A stretch of 64,000 nucleotides of DNA, taken from positions 351,720 through 415,719 of the forward strand of contig NZ_BCST01000004.1 in NCBI RefSeq assembly GCF_001571005.1, read 5' to 3'. A model generated the notes under the pieces. It was not told where the DNA came from and searched no databases. It saw only the letters and a program-made list of their open reading frames with translations. This DNA comes from Herbiconiux solani NBRC 106740. Lineage in GTDB: Bacteria > Actinomycetota > Actinomycetes > Actinomycetales > Microbacteriaceae. Made by a program: the position numbers and the translations under genes. Below, in pieces: positions 1-9,006 of the stretch (the stretch's first letter is position 1; each line of letters starts with the position of its first letter).

Positions 1-585
1 CGTGATCAGCCCGTCGACCGTGCGGCCCGCCCGCTTCGCGGTCACCGGGCCTGCTGTCGCCACGAAGACCTGCGGGGGTTCCTCGGGCATGGTCCACAAC
101 CGGGTCGACTCCACCTTGAAGAAGGGGCCGGAGTGCTTCAGATCCTTCCCGGCGAGAGAGGCGGTGAAGAGCTTGGTGATGATGTCGACGGCCTCGAACA
201 TCCGGTTGATCCGCTCGGGCGCCTCGGGCCAGTAGCCGCCGACCACGTGCTCGTTGAGGGCCTCGCCCGAGCCGAGCCCGAGCCAGTGCCGGCCGGGGTA
301 CATCGCCGCGGTCGTCGCCGAGGCCTGCGCCACCATCGCCGGGTGCCAGCGGTAGCTCGGCGTCGTCACGCCCGGGCCGAAGTCGCCCGTGGTGCGTTCG
401 CCGAGGGCGGTGAGCACGTTCCAGACGAACGACGACTGGCCCTGACGCGGAACCCAGGGCTGGAAGTGGTCGGAGGCCATGACCCCCGAGAATCCGCGGC
501 TCTCGGCGTGCACTGCGAGGTCGACCGCCTCCCGGGGCGCGAACTGCTCGAGCATCGCCGCGTAGCCGATCGGGATCTGCGTCAT
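1..585 (-). CDS. LLM-class F420-dependent oxidoreductase (3' part outside window)
   Basis: The frame is open from an ATG at 585 down to base 1 with no stop, giving 195 N-terminal residues; the rest lies outside the window. The protein starts MTQIPIGYAAMLEQF, has an SDHFQPW segment near residue 45 and a YPGRHWLGLGSGEALNEHV segment near residue 95. These are typical of the bacterial-luciferase-like TIM-barrel enzymes that use coenzyme F420, in particular the branch related to F420-dependent glucose-6-phosphate dehydrogenase. The substrate cannot be told. GGAGG lies about 10 bases before the ATG, and coaD ends 21 bp upstream on the same strand, so the two are probably co-transcribed. Confidence 0.85.
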   Translation of the reverse strand, partial: MTQIPIGYAAMLEQFAPREAVDLAVHAESRGFSGVMASDHFQPWVPRQGQSSFVWNVLTALGERTTGDFGPGVTTPSYRWHPAMVAQASATTAAMYPGRHWLGLGSGEALNEHVVGGYWPEAPERINRMFEAVDIITKLFTASLAGKDLKHSGPFFKVESTRLWTMPEEPPQVFVATAGPVTAKRAGRTVDGLIT

Positions 586-606
586 GCGGTGGTGCCTCCG
601 AAGGGG

Positions 607-1098
607 TCAGTCGGTGGTGTGCTTCAAGAAGTCTGCCACCACCGCCGGCACGTACGGAGCCACGTCTCCCCCGAGCGCCGACACCTGGCGCACCAGCGAG
701 CTCGAGACGTGGGCATGTGCGGGGTCGGGAAGCAGGAAGATCGTCTCGACGCCTGCGAGGTTGCGGTTCACGATCGCCATCGGCGTCTCGTACGCCACGT
801 CGATCTGCGAGCGGATGCCCTTGACGATCGCGGTCGCCCCCACGTCGGTGCAGTAGTCGACGAGGAGTCCGACGCTCCATGAGTTGATCACGATGCGGGC
901 ACCGTGGATCCCCCGCTCCTCGAGCGATTTCTCGATCAGCGCCACGCGGTGGGCGATCGGGATGAGGGCGTGCTTGTCGGGGTTGTGCACCACGACCACG
1001 TGCACCTCGTCGAAGATCTTCGCCGCGCGCTCGATGACGTCGATGTGCCCCAGGGTGATGGGGTCGAAGGATCCGGGAACCACGGCGACACTGCTCAT
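607..1098 (-). CDS. coaD: pantetheine-phosphate adenylyltransferase CoaD
   Basis: CoaD transfers AMP from ATP to 4'-phosphopantetheine to make dephospho-CoA, the fourth of the five steps to CoA, in the cytoplasm. At 163 residues it has the usual family length. The nucleotidyltransferase signature [10 protein letters not shown] is at residues 9-18, with the T-x-G-H ATP motif at 15-18, and the second signature SSSLVR is near residue 132. The ATG at 1098 places the motif exactly where expected. It lies between a conserved hypothetical gene (35 bp upstream) and an F420-type oxidoreductase downstream. Confidence 0.97.
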   Translation of the reverse strand: MSSVAVVPGSFDPITLGHIDVIERAAKIFDEVHVVVVHNPDKHALIPIAHRVALIEKSLEERGIHGARIVINSWSVGLLVDYCTDVGATAIVKGIRSQIDVAYETPMAIVNRNLAGVETIFLLPDPAHAHVSSSLVRQVSALGGDVAPYVPAVVADFLKHTTD

Positions 1099-1133
1099 GC
1101 CGACCAGGCTATCAACGCCGCATTAAGGGCACG

Positions 1134-1943
1134 TTACAGAAGTCGCACCATGTCACGAGCGGATGAACGGGGCTGGGTCGGCACGTCGGGTGCGTGCTGC
1201 GCCGCCGCGGCTTCCGTCGCATTCGTCGCGTCCGTCGCCTTCGTCTCTCTCGCCGCCTCGGCGGCCGCCACGAACCGCTCGGCGAGCGCGATCGTCTCGG
1301 CGAGCAGGTCGTAGAGCCGCTCGTCAGGGTGCGGCGCGCAGGCCGAGCGCACCCCGTCTACCGCGAGCGCGATCGTCGCGTGCGTCTGCCGGGTGGTGAT
1401 CGTGCCCCGCTGCCAGCGACCGTTGCGCTCGAGGAACGCGTCGGCCCAGCGAGCGGCTTCCGGCGCATCGGCGAGAGCCTGCTCCAGGTCCGCCTCGACG
1501 TCGATCCCCAGGTCGGCGGTGCCGCCGGATTCGCGCAGGGCCTCACGGCAGACCAGGGCGCCGACCGCCAGAGCGTGCTGTCGATCGAGCGGCGCCGAGG
1601 GCAGGGCCGCGGACACGGCGGCGATCGCCACGACCATCTCGAGCCGCTCGTCGTCGGTGTTGAGTCCGATGACCGACGGGATGAGCGGCGCCAGACGCCC
1701 TCGGCCCTGGTCAGTCGTCATGTCGTTGACCGCCCGGGCGAGCTGGGCGACTCCGGCGTGCGTGCACGACGGGTGGTCGCTCCACTTCTCGCCCGCGAGG
1801 AACGACGCGAACTCCATGAAGCACGCCCCGGATCTCGGCGACCGGTGCCGGCCGGCCGACAGCACGGGCAGTGCGTCGTGCGTGAGGAACCGCGCGCTCT
1901 CGTCGGCGCCGTTCGACCTGCTGAGTCTGGATCTCGTGAACAT
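1134..1943 (-). CDS. conserved actinobacterial hypothetical protein (SDHPxCTH family)
   Basis: This encodes 269 residues of unknown function. The start chosen is the ATG at 1943 (MFTRSRLSRSN), preceded by GAGGTGGG; the frame stays open upstream to 2069 but those residues are Pro/Arg-rich and have no ribosome site. The recognisable part is EKWSDHPSCTHAGVAQLARAVND near residues 50-72, with conserved His and Cys residues that could bind a metal; I recall this pattern from uncharacterised actinobacterial proteins. The remainder looks mostly alpha-helical, and the C-terminus is Ala/Thr-rich. It sits between recG and coaD on the same strand. No enzyme motif is visible. Confidence 0.75.
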   Translation of the reverse strand: MFTRSRLSRSNGADESARFLTHDALPVLSAGRHRSPRSGACFMEFASFLAGEKWSDHPSCTHAGVAQLARAVNDMTTDQGRGRLAPLIPSVIGLNTDDERLEMVVAIAAVSAALPSAPLDRQHALAVGALVCREALRESGGTADLGIDVEADLEQALADAPEAARWADAFLERNGRWQRGTITTRQTHATIALAVDGVRSACAPHPDERLYDLLAETIALAERFVAAAEAARETKATDATNATEAAAAQHAPDVPTQPRSSARDMVRLL

Positions 1944-2113
1944 ACCCACCTCGTCTCCGCTGGATTCCACTGTGCGCCTGCCGGGCCGGAAACTCAATGG
2001 CCGGGCGGGATTCGGCGGTGGGGGTTGCGGATCGGACCGGAACGCGCTCAGGGCTGGGCTGGGGCGCACAGTTCTCGGCCAGGGAATCGCGCGCGCTCTC
2101 CTCGCGGAGCGGC

Positions 2114-4498
2114 TCAGTTCTTCGCGAGGAACTCGCGCTCGGACTCACGGAGCCGCCGCTCGAGCGCCTCGGCGAGGGCCGGATGCGCAGTGAGGGCGGG
2201 ATCGTCGCGCACGATCTCGACGGCCACGCCCCGTGCATCCTGGATTACGTCGCCGTCTTTGACCACCCGCAGCAGCCGCAGCGAGGAGCGGCCGCCGGAC
2301 TGCACGCTGCCCAGCACGTCGCCCTCGCGACGCAGCTCGAGGTCGATCTCGGCGAGGGCGAAGCCGTCGAGGGTCTCGGCGACCGCGTCGACGCGCTGGC
2401 GGGCGAGGGAGTCGGCCTCGGCGTTCGTGACGAGCAGGCAGATGCCGGGGACCCCGCCACGGCCGACGCGGCCACGGAGCTGGTGCAGCTGGCTGACTCC
2501 GAAGCGATCGGCGTCGAGGATGACCATGGTCGAGGCGTTCGGCACGTCGACCCCGACCTCGATCACGGTGGTCGCGACGAGCACGTCGATCTCGCGGGCG
2601 GCGAAGGCGCGCATCACCGCGTCTTTCTCGTCGCTCGGCATGCGGCCATGCAGCGCCTCGATGCGGCGGCCGGCGAGCACGGGCTCGGCGCGGAGGTGGC
2701 GGAGGGTGTCGACGACGTTGGCCTTCGCGGGAGCGGGCGGGCCGGACGGCGCGGCGGCAGCCGACCCGGCCGAGCCCGATGCGGCGGATGCAGACTTCTT
2801 CGCCCCGCCCTTCGCGGCAGGCGCCTCCTCCGCATCCGGGTCGTCGAGACCGTCGCCCGAATCGTCGGCGGGATCGATCGCGGGGCACACGACGAAGGCC
2901 TGCCGGCCCTTGGCGAGTTCTTCGGCGGTGCGCTGCCAGATGCGGCCGGCCCAGCCGGGCTTCTCGGCCAGGGGCACGCTGAAGCTCTCGATGCCCTTGC
3001 GACCCTCGGGCAGCTGGGTGATCGTCGAGACGTCGAGGTCGCCGAAGACGGTCATCGCCACTGTGCGCGGGATCGGGGTCGCCGTCATCACCAGGAGGTG
3101 CGGCGGGGTGGCGCCCTTCTGGCGCAGGGTGTCGCGCTGCTCGACCCCGAAGCGGTGCTGCTCGTCGACGACCACGAGGCCCAAGTCGTAGAACTGCACC
3201 GTGTCGGTGAGGAGGGCGTGCGTGCCGATCACGAGTTTCGCCTGGCCCGACACCATCCTGAGCAGCGCCTTCTTGCGCTCGGCGGTGGCGAGCTGGCCGG
3301 TGTGCAGCGTCGGCATCAGCTCGGCCGCGAGGTCGGGGCCGAGCACCTTGACGATCGAGCGCAGGTGCTGCACCGCGAGCACCTCGGTGGGGGCGAGCAG
3401 CGCCGACTGGCCGCCCGAATCGGCCACCGCGAGCATCGCCCGCACCGCGACGAGCGTCTTGCCCGAGCCGACCTCACCCTGCAGCAGCCGCATCATCGGC
3501 ACCTCGGCGGCCAGGTCGCGCGCGATCTCGCCGCCCACGACGCTCTGGTCGGCGGTGAGCCGGAACGGCAGCGCCGCGTCGAATCGCTCGAGGTACCCGC
3601 CGGGCTTCGGGATGCGCGGGGTCGTCTTGATCGCGTGCGCGGCGCTCCGCTGCGAGACCAGCGCGGTCTGCAGGATGAGCGCCTCGTGGAAGCGGAGGGT
3701 CTCGCGGGCGCGCATGAAGTCCGCGTCCTTCTGCGGACGGTGGATCAGCTCGTAGGCGCGCTGGGCGGTGAGGAGCCGGCGCTCCTCGCGCACCTCGTCG
3801 GGGACCGGGTCGGGGATGGCGCCGTGCAGGCCGTCGAGGACGAGCTCGACCGAGTTCGCGATCTGCCAGCTGGCGAGGGTGGACGTGGCGGGGTAGATCG
3901 GGATCGGCATCTCGGCCCAGCGGCGGGCCTCGGAGTCGTCGAGGGCGGCGAGGCCTTCGGGGGTGTCCGGGCCGCCAGTGCCGCCGGCGCCATCGGTAGC
4001 GCTGCCGCCGCTGCCGGCGCCGACACCGCCGGGGCCGCCGATACCACCGGGGCCGCCGGCCGGATCGAAGAGCTGGTAGTCGGGGTGGGCGAGCTGGAGA
4101 GCGCCGCGGTAGTCGGAGACCTTGCCCGTGAACATGCCGCGCACGCCCGGACGGAGGTCGCGGGCCCGCCAGGCCTGGTTGAAGAAGGTGAGCGAGATGA
4201 AGCCCTTGCCGTCAGAGATCGACACCTCGAGGATGGTGCCGCGCCGGGCGCGCATCTGGCGCTCGCGCACGTCGCGCACCTCGGCCACGATCGTGACGGT
4301 CTCGTTGAGTGGGAGCATGTCGATCGCGGTGAGCTCCCCGCGCCGGGCGTAGCGGCGGGGGTAATGGCTCAGCAGGTCGGCGACCGTGCGGATGCCGAAC
4401 GCCTTCTGGAACGCGCCGGCCGTGCGCCCGCCGAGGATGCCGTCGAGCTTGGCGTCGAGGGCGTCGGCGGGGCGCGCCGTGGCCGCCGTTCCGCTCAT
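2114..4498 (-). CDS. recG: ATP-dependent DNA helicase RecG
   Basis: RecG remodels stalled replication forks and branch-migrates Holliday junctions. The 794-residue product has an N-terminal wedge/OB region (YPRRYARRGELT near 46-57), a Walker A motif GEVGSGKT near 338-345, a DEQH box in DEQHRFGVEQR near 443 and a C-terminal helicase lobe with QLRGRVGRG. It is longer than most RecG proteins (about 700 residues) because of two low-complexity insertions: Gly-rich around 148-180 and Asp/Ala/Ser-rich around 545-595. Both fall outside catalytic motifs. It is divergent from rsmD, with 132 bp between the starts, and followed by a hypothetical gene and coaD. Confidence 0.96.
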   Translation of the reverse strand: MSGTAATARPADALDAKLDGILGGRTAGAFQKAFGIRTVADLLSHYPRRYARRGELTAIDMLPLNETVTIVAEVRDVRERQMRARRGTILEVSISDGKGFISLTFFNQAWRARDLRPGVRGMFTGKVSDYRGALQLAHPDYQLFDPAGGPGGIGGPGGVGAGSGGSATDGAGGTGGPDTPEGLAALDDSEARRWAEMPIPIYPATSTLASWQIANSVELVLDGLHGAIPDPVPDEVREERRLLTAQRAYELIHRPQKDADFMRARETLRFHEALILQTALVSQRSAAHAIKTTPRIPKPGGYLERFDAALPFRLTADQSVVGGEIARDLAAEVPMMRLLQGEVGSGKTLVAVRAMLAVADSGGQSALLAPTEVLAVQHLRSIVKVLGPDLAAELMPTLHTGQLATAERKKALLRMVSGQAKLVIGTHALLTDTVQFYDLGLVVVDEQHRFGVEQRDTLRQKGATPPHLLVMTATPIPRTVAMTVFGDLDVSTITQLPEGRKGIESFSVPLAEKPGWAGRIWQRTAEELAKGRQAFVVCPAIDPADDSGDGLDDPDAEEAPAAKGGAKKSASAASGSAGSAAAAPSGPPAPAKANVVDTLRHLRAEPVLAGRRIEALHGRMPSDEKDAVMRAFAAREIDVLVATTVIEVGVDVPNASTMVILDADRFGVSQLHQLRGRVGRGGVPGICLLVTNAEADSLARQRVDAVAETLDGFALAEIDLELRREGDVLGSVQSGGRSSLRLLRVVKDGDVIQDARGVAVEIVRDDPALTAHPALAEALERRLRESEREFLAKN

Positions 4499-4630
4499 GC
4501 GTCAATCCTAAGCGCCGCCACCGACGCCGTCCCCGGGCGGGTGCCGGGGTCCAGCGGCCGCACGGCGCCGCCGACCCCGGGCGGGCGGCGGGCCGGAGCG
4601 CCCCGGGCGGCGCGCGGTAGGGTTTCGGGC

Positions 4631-5212
4631 GTGACTCGCATCATCGCCGGATTCGCCGGATCACTCACCCTGGCCGTCCCCCGCGCGGGCACCCGCCCGA
4701 CGAGCGACCGCGTGCGCGAGGCGATCTTCTCGTCGCTCGAGTCGCGCGGCGGCCTCGAGGGGCTGCACGTGCTCGACCTCTACGCCGGTTCGGGGGCCCT
4801 GGCCCTCGAGGCGGTCAGCCGGGGGGCTGCCTCGGCGGTGCTGGTCGAGAAGAACCCCGCGGCGGCGAAGATCGCCCGGCAGAACGCCACGACCGTGACG
4901 GCGGCCACCCCGCGGGGCACCGCGCGGCCGCGCGTCGAGGTTGTGGTGCAGACGGTGCAGGCCTACCTGCGCAACGCCCCGGTGCACGCGGCGACCGGGT
5001 TCGACGTGGTGTTCATCGATCCGCCCTACGACCTGCCCGACGCCGAGCTCGCCGAGACGCTCACCGCCCTCGTGCCCCACCTCGCTCCGGATGCGACGGT
5101 GCTCGTCGAGCGCAGCACCCGCACGCCCGCTCCCGACTACCCGTCGGCGCTGGTGCCCGACCGCACCAAGTCCTACGGAGAGACCGCTCTGCACTGGTCC
5201 ACCCGCGCCTGA
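4631..5212 (+). CDS. rsmD: 16S rRNA (guanine(966)-N(2))-methyltransferase RsmD
   Basis: RsmD methylates N2 of G966 in 16S rRNA using S-adenosylmethionine. The product is 193 residues from a GTG at 4631 (MTRIIAGFAGS); the frame is open far upstream but this start matches the family, which begins RIIAG. Visible motifs are LDLYAGSGALALEA (SAM-binding motif I, near 50-63), the acidic VEKN segment, and the FIDPPYDLP catalytic motif IV near 133-141. It is divergent from recG and convergent with thiL, from which it is separated by a 33-bp gap carrying a strong hairpin. In many bacteria rsmD and coaD are adjacent; here recG and a hypothetical gene lie between them. Confidence 0.95.
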   Translation: MTRIIAGFAGSLTLAVPRAGTRPTSDRVREAIFSSLESRGGLEGLHVLDLYAGSGALALEAVSRGAASAVLVEKNPAAAKIARQNATTVTAATPRGTARPRVEVVVQTVQAYLRNAPVHAATGFDVVFIDPPYDLPDAELAETLTALVPHLAPDATVLVERSTRTPAPDYPSALVPDRTKSYGETALHWSTRA

Positions 5213-5227
5213 CCCGCGACCAGGCAG

Positions 5228-5257
5228 AACGCCGGCCGCCGCTGGTCAGCCGGCGTT
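5228..5257. terminator. inverted repeat between convergent rsmD and thiL
   Basis: Perfect 9-bp arms AACGCCGGC (5228-5236) and GCCGGCGTT (5249-5257) enclose a 12-base loop. The repeat overlaps the end of thiL and follows the rsmD stop by 15 bases, so it can act on both converging transcripts. It ends in TT but has no long T-run. Confidence 0.6.
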
Positions 5258-6343
5258 GCCGTCCCAGTCGGCGTAAGGGTCCCAGCCGCCGCGGGAGTCG
5301 AAGGGTGTGTCGCCGACGAGCGCGTCGGGGCGGCTGTCCGGCGCATCCGTGAGCGCGATGACGGTGCCCAGCGGGCGGAATCCGACGGGCAGGGGCCGGT
5401 CGGGCGGGAAGGTCGCCAGCAGGGCGTGATCCTCTCCCCCGGCCAGCACGAACCGCGCGGCGCGGTCGCCGACGACCGGATCGACGGTTCGGAGCGCCTC
5501 GGCCTCACGCTCGATCATCACCGGGTCGAGGCGCAGCGCGACCTCGCTCGCCTCGGCGATCCGCCGGGCGTCGAGCACGAGTCCGTCCGACACGTCGAGC
5601 ATGGCGGTCGCGCCGCCCTCTGCGGCGACGATCCCCGAGGCGATCGGCGACACCGGGGCGAGCTGGGCGTCGACGAGCTCCGGATGCGCACCCCGCGTCG
5701 CCGCCGCCCGCTCCTGATCTGGCTCACCGGGAATCACCTCGCCCGCGGTCACCCCGTCGCGGAAGAGCAGCCAGAGGCCCGCTCCCGCACGGCCCAGGTC
5801 GCCCGCGACCGCGAGCACGTCTCCGGGACGAGCGCCGGTGCGCGTGACGGGAGCACGGCTCTCGAGGTCACCGAACGCGGTGACCGCGAGGGTCAGCGTC
5901 GGCGAGACCGAGAGGTCGCCGCCGACGACCCCGCATCCCGGAGCCGCCACGTCACAGGCGTCACGGAAGCCGTCGGCGATCCCGAGCAGCGTGTCGACCG
6001 GGGTCTCGAGCGGCGCAGCGATCGCGACCACGAGCGCCGTCGGTCGCGCACCCATCGCGGCGACGTCGGCGAGGTTCGACATCGCGGCCTTCCAGCCGAG
6101 GTCGTGCGGGGTCGACCAGGCCGAGCGGAAATCCGGCCCGTGGATCATCATGTCCGTCGTCACCACGAACCGGCCGTCCGGAGCCCGCACGACCGCCGCG
6201 TCGTCGCCCGGCCCGAGCAGCTCGGCGTCGGCGTGCGGCAGCCGCGGAAAGATCTGGCGCAGGGTCGCGCCCTCGCCGACGCCCCCGAGCGTCGGGCTCA
6301 AGCCGAAGCCCGAAGCCGAACTCGAGTCCGTCCGCTCCCCCAT
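5246..6343 (-). CDS. thiL: thiamine-monophosphate kinase ThiL
   Basis: ThiL phosphorylates thiamine monophosphate to the active cofactor thiamine pyrophosphate. The product is 365 residues, with the AIR-synthase-related fold. ATP/Mg-binding features include LLGPGDDAAVV near residue 40, DMMIHG near 62, NLADVAAMGA near 85 and VGGDLS near 130; the C-terminal half has a second MLDVSDGLVLDA segment. The ATG at 6343 overlaps the stop of the DUF3515 gene as TGATG, indicating translational coupling; an upstream extension of this frame only shadows that gene. It is the last gene of the ddl-DUF3515-thiL run. Confidence 0.96.
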   Translation of the reverse strand: MGERTDSSSASGFGLSPTLGGVGEGATLRQIFPRLPHADAELLGPGDDAAVVRAPDGRFVVTTDMMIHGPDFRSAWSTPHDLGWKAAMSNLADVAAMGARPTALVVAIAAPLETPVDTLLGIADGFRDACDVAAPGCGVVGGDLSVSPTLTLAVTAFGDLESRAPVTRTGARPGDVLAVAGDLGRAGAGLWLLFRDGVTAGEVIPGEPDQERAAATRGAHPELVDAQLAPVSPIASGIVAAEGGATAMLDVSDGLVLDARRIAEASEVALRLDPVMIEREAEALRTVDPVVGDRAARFVLAGGEDHALLATFPPDRPLPVGFRPLGTVIALTDAPDSRPDALVGDTPFDSRGGWDPYADWDGNAG

Positions 6344-6852
6344 CAGCCGGCCGGAGTCGGCGTCGGGGTGGCCGTGCCGAGCACGTCGTCCGCATCCAGG
6401 CAGGCCGAGGTCTGCGGGATCGCTCCGACCGCGCTGCCGAGATCCACCAGCGCCGAGGTGCCCGAGACCGCGTTCGAGTCGACGACGACCTGAACGGCCG
6501 GCACCCGCCCGTAGGTCGTGAAGGTGTAGGTGGGGGCGGCCGAGTCGTCGCGGATCCAGTCGATCCCGTTCACGTTGTCGCACGGCAGCGTGGTCGGTCC
6601 GTACGGCTGCACACCGCAGCGCAGCAGCACCGCAGCCGGGTCGCCCCAGGCGCCGGTGCCCTGCGCATCCGTCTCGCGCCGGTCGACGTCGGCGACGCTG
6701 TCGGGGAGTCGAACGACCACGTCGGCGCAGGAGGGATCCGTCGCCGCGGGCGCCGGGTCGAGGGTGACCGCGCCCGCGCATCCGCTCAGCAGGGTCGCAG
6801 CGGCTACCCCCACGAGAGCAAGCGCAGCGAACCGGGTACCTGCGCGAGCCAT
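6343..6852 (-). CDS. DUF3515 family lipoprotein
   Basis: The product is 169 residues from the ATG at 6852, whose T is shared with the ddl stop (TGATG). It begins MARAGTRFAALALV and has a lipobox LLSGCAG, so it should be exported and lipid-anchored at Cys after signal peptidase II cleavage. The mature part resembles the actinobacterial DUF3515 family, with a few Cys residues (SCADVV, RCGVQPYG, PCDNVNG, SACLD) that may form disulfides. DUF3515 is regularly found between ddl and thiL in actinobacteria but its role is unknown. The C-terminus is a short TPTPTP stretch. Confidence 0.85.
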   Translation of the reverse strand: MARAGTRFAALALVGVAAATLLSGCAGAVTLDPAPAATDPSCADVVVRLPDSVADVDRRETDAQGTGAWGDPAAVLLRCGVQPYGPTTLPCDNVNGIDWIRDDSAAPTYTFTTYGRVPAVQVVVDSNAVSGTSALVDLGSAVGAIPQTSACLDADDVLGTATPTPTPAG

Positions 6853-7943
6853 CAGCCCTCCAACGCCAGGGCGATGAGCTCGTCGATGATCTCGGGGTAG
6901 CTCACCCCCGACGCGATCCAGCACTTGGGGAACATCGAGATCGGCGTGAACCCCGGCATCGTATTGATCTCGTTGACCACGAACCCGTCCGCGGTCAAGA
7001 AGAAGTCGACCCGCGCGAGGCCGGCGCCGTCGATCGCGGTGAAGGCGAGCGCGGCGATGCGCTGCATCTCGGCCAGCTCCTCGTCCGACAGCGCGGCCGG
7101 GCAGACCAGGTCGACGCCCGGCGCATCCAGGTACTTCGCGTCGAAGTCGTAGAACTCCCGGCCCGTCATCACGATCTCACCGGCCACCGACACCCGCGGC
7201 GCCCCGCCGTCGTGGCCGCCGAGCACACCGCACTCGACCTCGCGGCCGGAGATGCCCTGCTCGATCAGCACCCGCGAGTCCTCGCGCAGTGCCACCTCGA
7301 TGGCCTCGCCCAGCGACTCGAGCGACGTGACCTTGCTCACGCCGACCGACGATCCGGCGCGGGCCGGCTTCACGAACAGCGGAAGGGGCAGCGCCGACGC
7401 CGCATCCATCACGGCCGCCGGCGACGTCGCCCACTCGCGGGCGGTCACGGTCACCCAGGGCGCCACCGCGATACCGGATGCCGCGAGCACCGTCTTGGTG
7501 AAGTGCTTGTCCATCCCGAGCGCCGACGCGAGCACGCCCGAGCCGACGTAGGGCAGGCCGACGAGCTCGAGCAGCCCCTGCACCGTGCCGTCCTCTCCGA
7601 ACGGGCCGTGCAGGATCGGGAACACCACGTCGACCTCGCCGAGCGAGCGGATCGCGCCGCCGTCGGCGGGCACCACCCGGAGCTCCCGCGAGGCGGTCGA
7701 GGAGGGCCAGAGCACGCGGGTGCCGTTGTCGGCGACCACCGGCAGCGCCGTCGGGTCGAGCCGGAACTTCGACGGATCGTCGTCCTCGAGCACGAAGGCG
7801 CCCTCCCGGGTGATGCCCACGGGGATCACGTCGAAGCGCGACCGGTCGATCGCCTCAAGCACCCCGCCGGCCGTGGCGCAGCTGATCGAATGCTCGCTGG
7901 AGCGACCTCCGAAAAGCACCACCACCGTGATCTTGCCTGGCAT
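6852..7943 (-). CDS. ddl: D-alanine--D-alanine ligase Ddl
   Basis: Ddl joins two D-Ala residues with ATP to make the dipeptide used for peptidoglycan stem peptides. At 363 residues it is complete: N-terminal VVLFGGRSSEHSISC (residues 7-21), an ATP-grasp core with LPYVGSGVLASALGMDKHFTK, FVKPARAGSSVGVSKV, and the C-terminal metal site VNEINTMPGFTPISMFP. The ATG at 7943 is needed for the GGRSSEHS motif and is preceded by AAAGGAC. Its first 89 bases overlap the 3' end of gpsA in another frame, which is unusually long for this operon. Confidence 0.97.
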   Translation of the reverse strand: MPGKITVVVLFGGRSSEHSISCATAGGVLEAIDRSRFDVIPVGITREGAFVLEDDDPSKFRLDPTALPVVADNGTRVLWPSSTASRELRVVPADGGAIRSLGEVDVVFPILHGPFGEDGTVQGLLELVGLPYVGSGVLASALGMDKHFTKTVLAASGIAVAPWVTVTAREWATSPAAVMDAASALPLPLFVKPARAGSSVGVSKVTSLESLGEAIEVALREDSRVLIEQGISGREVECGVLGGHDGGAPRVSVAGEIVMTGREFYDFDAKYLDAPGVDLVCPAALSDEELAEMQRIAALAFTAIDGAGLARVDFFLTADGFVVNEINTMPGFTPISMFPKCWIASGVSYPEIIDELIALALEG

Positions 7944-9006
7944 CGAGAGTCCTTTCGCCCTGAGGCCCCGACTCGTCGTCGGTGGTCAGGTGGGGTGCTA
8001 TGTCTTTCGGATCGAGCGTACCGGCCAGCACTTCGGCGACCTGCCGGCAGATGGGCATGTCCACGCCCTTCGCACTCGCCAGCTCGAGGACGGGTGCGAC
8101 CGAGGCAAGGCCCTCGGCGGTCTGCTGCATCGACTTCACCACGTCGGCGAAGCTGTAACCCTGGCCGAGCAGGCGCCCGGCCGTGTTGTTGCGCGACAGC
8201 GGCGAACCGCTCGTGGCGATCAGGTCGCCGAGCCCCGCGAGGCCCGAGAGGGTCTCCGGATGCCCGCCGTAGGCCACCGCGAAATCGGTCATCTCGGCGA
8301 GTCCGCGCGTGATGATCGAGGCCTTGGTGTTCTCGCCGTAGCCGACGCCGTCGACGATGCCGATGGCGACGGCGATGAGGTTCTTCAGCACGCCGCCGAA
8401 CTCGGTGCCGATCACGTCGGTGTTGACGAACGAACGGAAGTAGCGGTTGCGCGCGATCATCGCCACGGCCTCGGCCGTCTCGAGGCTGGTCGAGGAGACC
8501 ACGGCCGCGGTCGGCTGCTCCTTGGCGATCTCGAGCGCGAGGTTCGGGCCGGAGGCGACCGCGATGCGGTCCGGGTCGATGCCGAGCACCGACTCCAGCA
8601 CCTGGCTCATCCGCAGCCCCGTGCTCTTCTCGACGCCCTTCATCAGGCTGATCACCGGCACACCGTCCGGGATGAGGGTCGTGAGCTGTTCGAGGTTGCC
8701 CCGCAGCGACTGGCTCGGGATGGAGACGAAGACGAACTGCGCGTCGGCCAGCGCCGCCCCCACATCCGGTGTCGCCGTCACCGCGAGCGGAAGGTTGACG
8801 CCCGGGAGGTAGTCGCTGTTGCGCTTGGCCTCGCTGATCTCGCGGGCGAGCTCGGGCCGGCGGGCCCACATCGTGACGTCGGAGCCGCCGTCGGCGAGCA
8901 CCTTCGAGAACGTCGTGCCCCAGCTGCCGGCGCCGAGGACGGCGACGCGGGGGCGCGGGCGAGCGGATGCGGCGCGCGTCGAGGCGCGCGGGTTCGGCTT
9001 GGTCAC
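7855..9006 (-). CDS. gpsA: NAD(P)H-dependent glycerol-3-phosphate dehydrogenase GpsA
   Basis: GpsA reduces dihydroxyacetone phosphate to sn-glycerol 3-phosphate, the backbone of phospholipids. The Rossmann motif VLGAGSWGTTFSKVLA is near residues 24-39, and the catalytic region includes LKNLIAVAIGIVDGVGYGENTKA and SGLAGLGDLIAT. The GTG at 9006 overlaps the plsC stop as GTGA. At 383 residues it is longer than usual (about 330-350): after DPKDIAPHLT the frame runs on for some 40 residues of Arg/Gly/Gln-rich sequence that overlaps the start of ddl by 89 bp. The tail is probably non-essential read-through sequence or the result of an indel near the original stop. Confidence 0.95.
   Translation of the reverse strand: MTKPNPRASTRAASARPRPRVAVLGAGSWGTTFSKVLADGGSDVTMWARRPELAREISEAKRNSDYLPGVNLPLAVTATPDVGAALADAQFVFVSIPSQSLRGNLEQLTTLIPDGVPVISLMKGVEKSTGLRMSQVLESVLGIDPDRIAVASGPNLALEIAKEQPTAAVVSSTSLETAEAVAMIARNRYFRSFVNTDVIGTEFGGVLKNLIAVAIGIVDGVGYGENTKASIITRGLAEMTDFAVAYGGHPETLSGLAGLGDLIATSGSPLSRNNTAGRLLGQGYSFADVVKSMQQTAEGLASVAPVLELASAKGVDMPICRQVAEVLAGTLDPKDIAPHLTTDDESGPQGERTLDARQDHGGGAFRRSLQRAFDQLRHGRRGA

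Noticed and set aside
1194..3191. Long plus-strand open frame antisense to recG and its neighbour (also a 1071-residue frame over 1997-5212)
   Set aside because: The frame is open because of GC-rich codon bias on the opposite strand; the sequence is low-complexity Arg/Ala/Gly and only the last 193 codons (RsmD) make a real protein.
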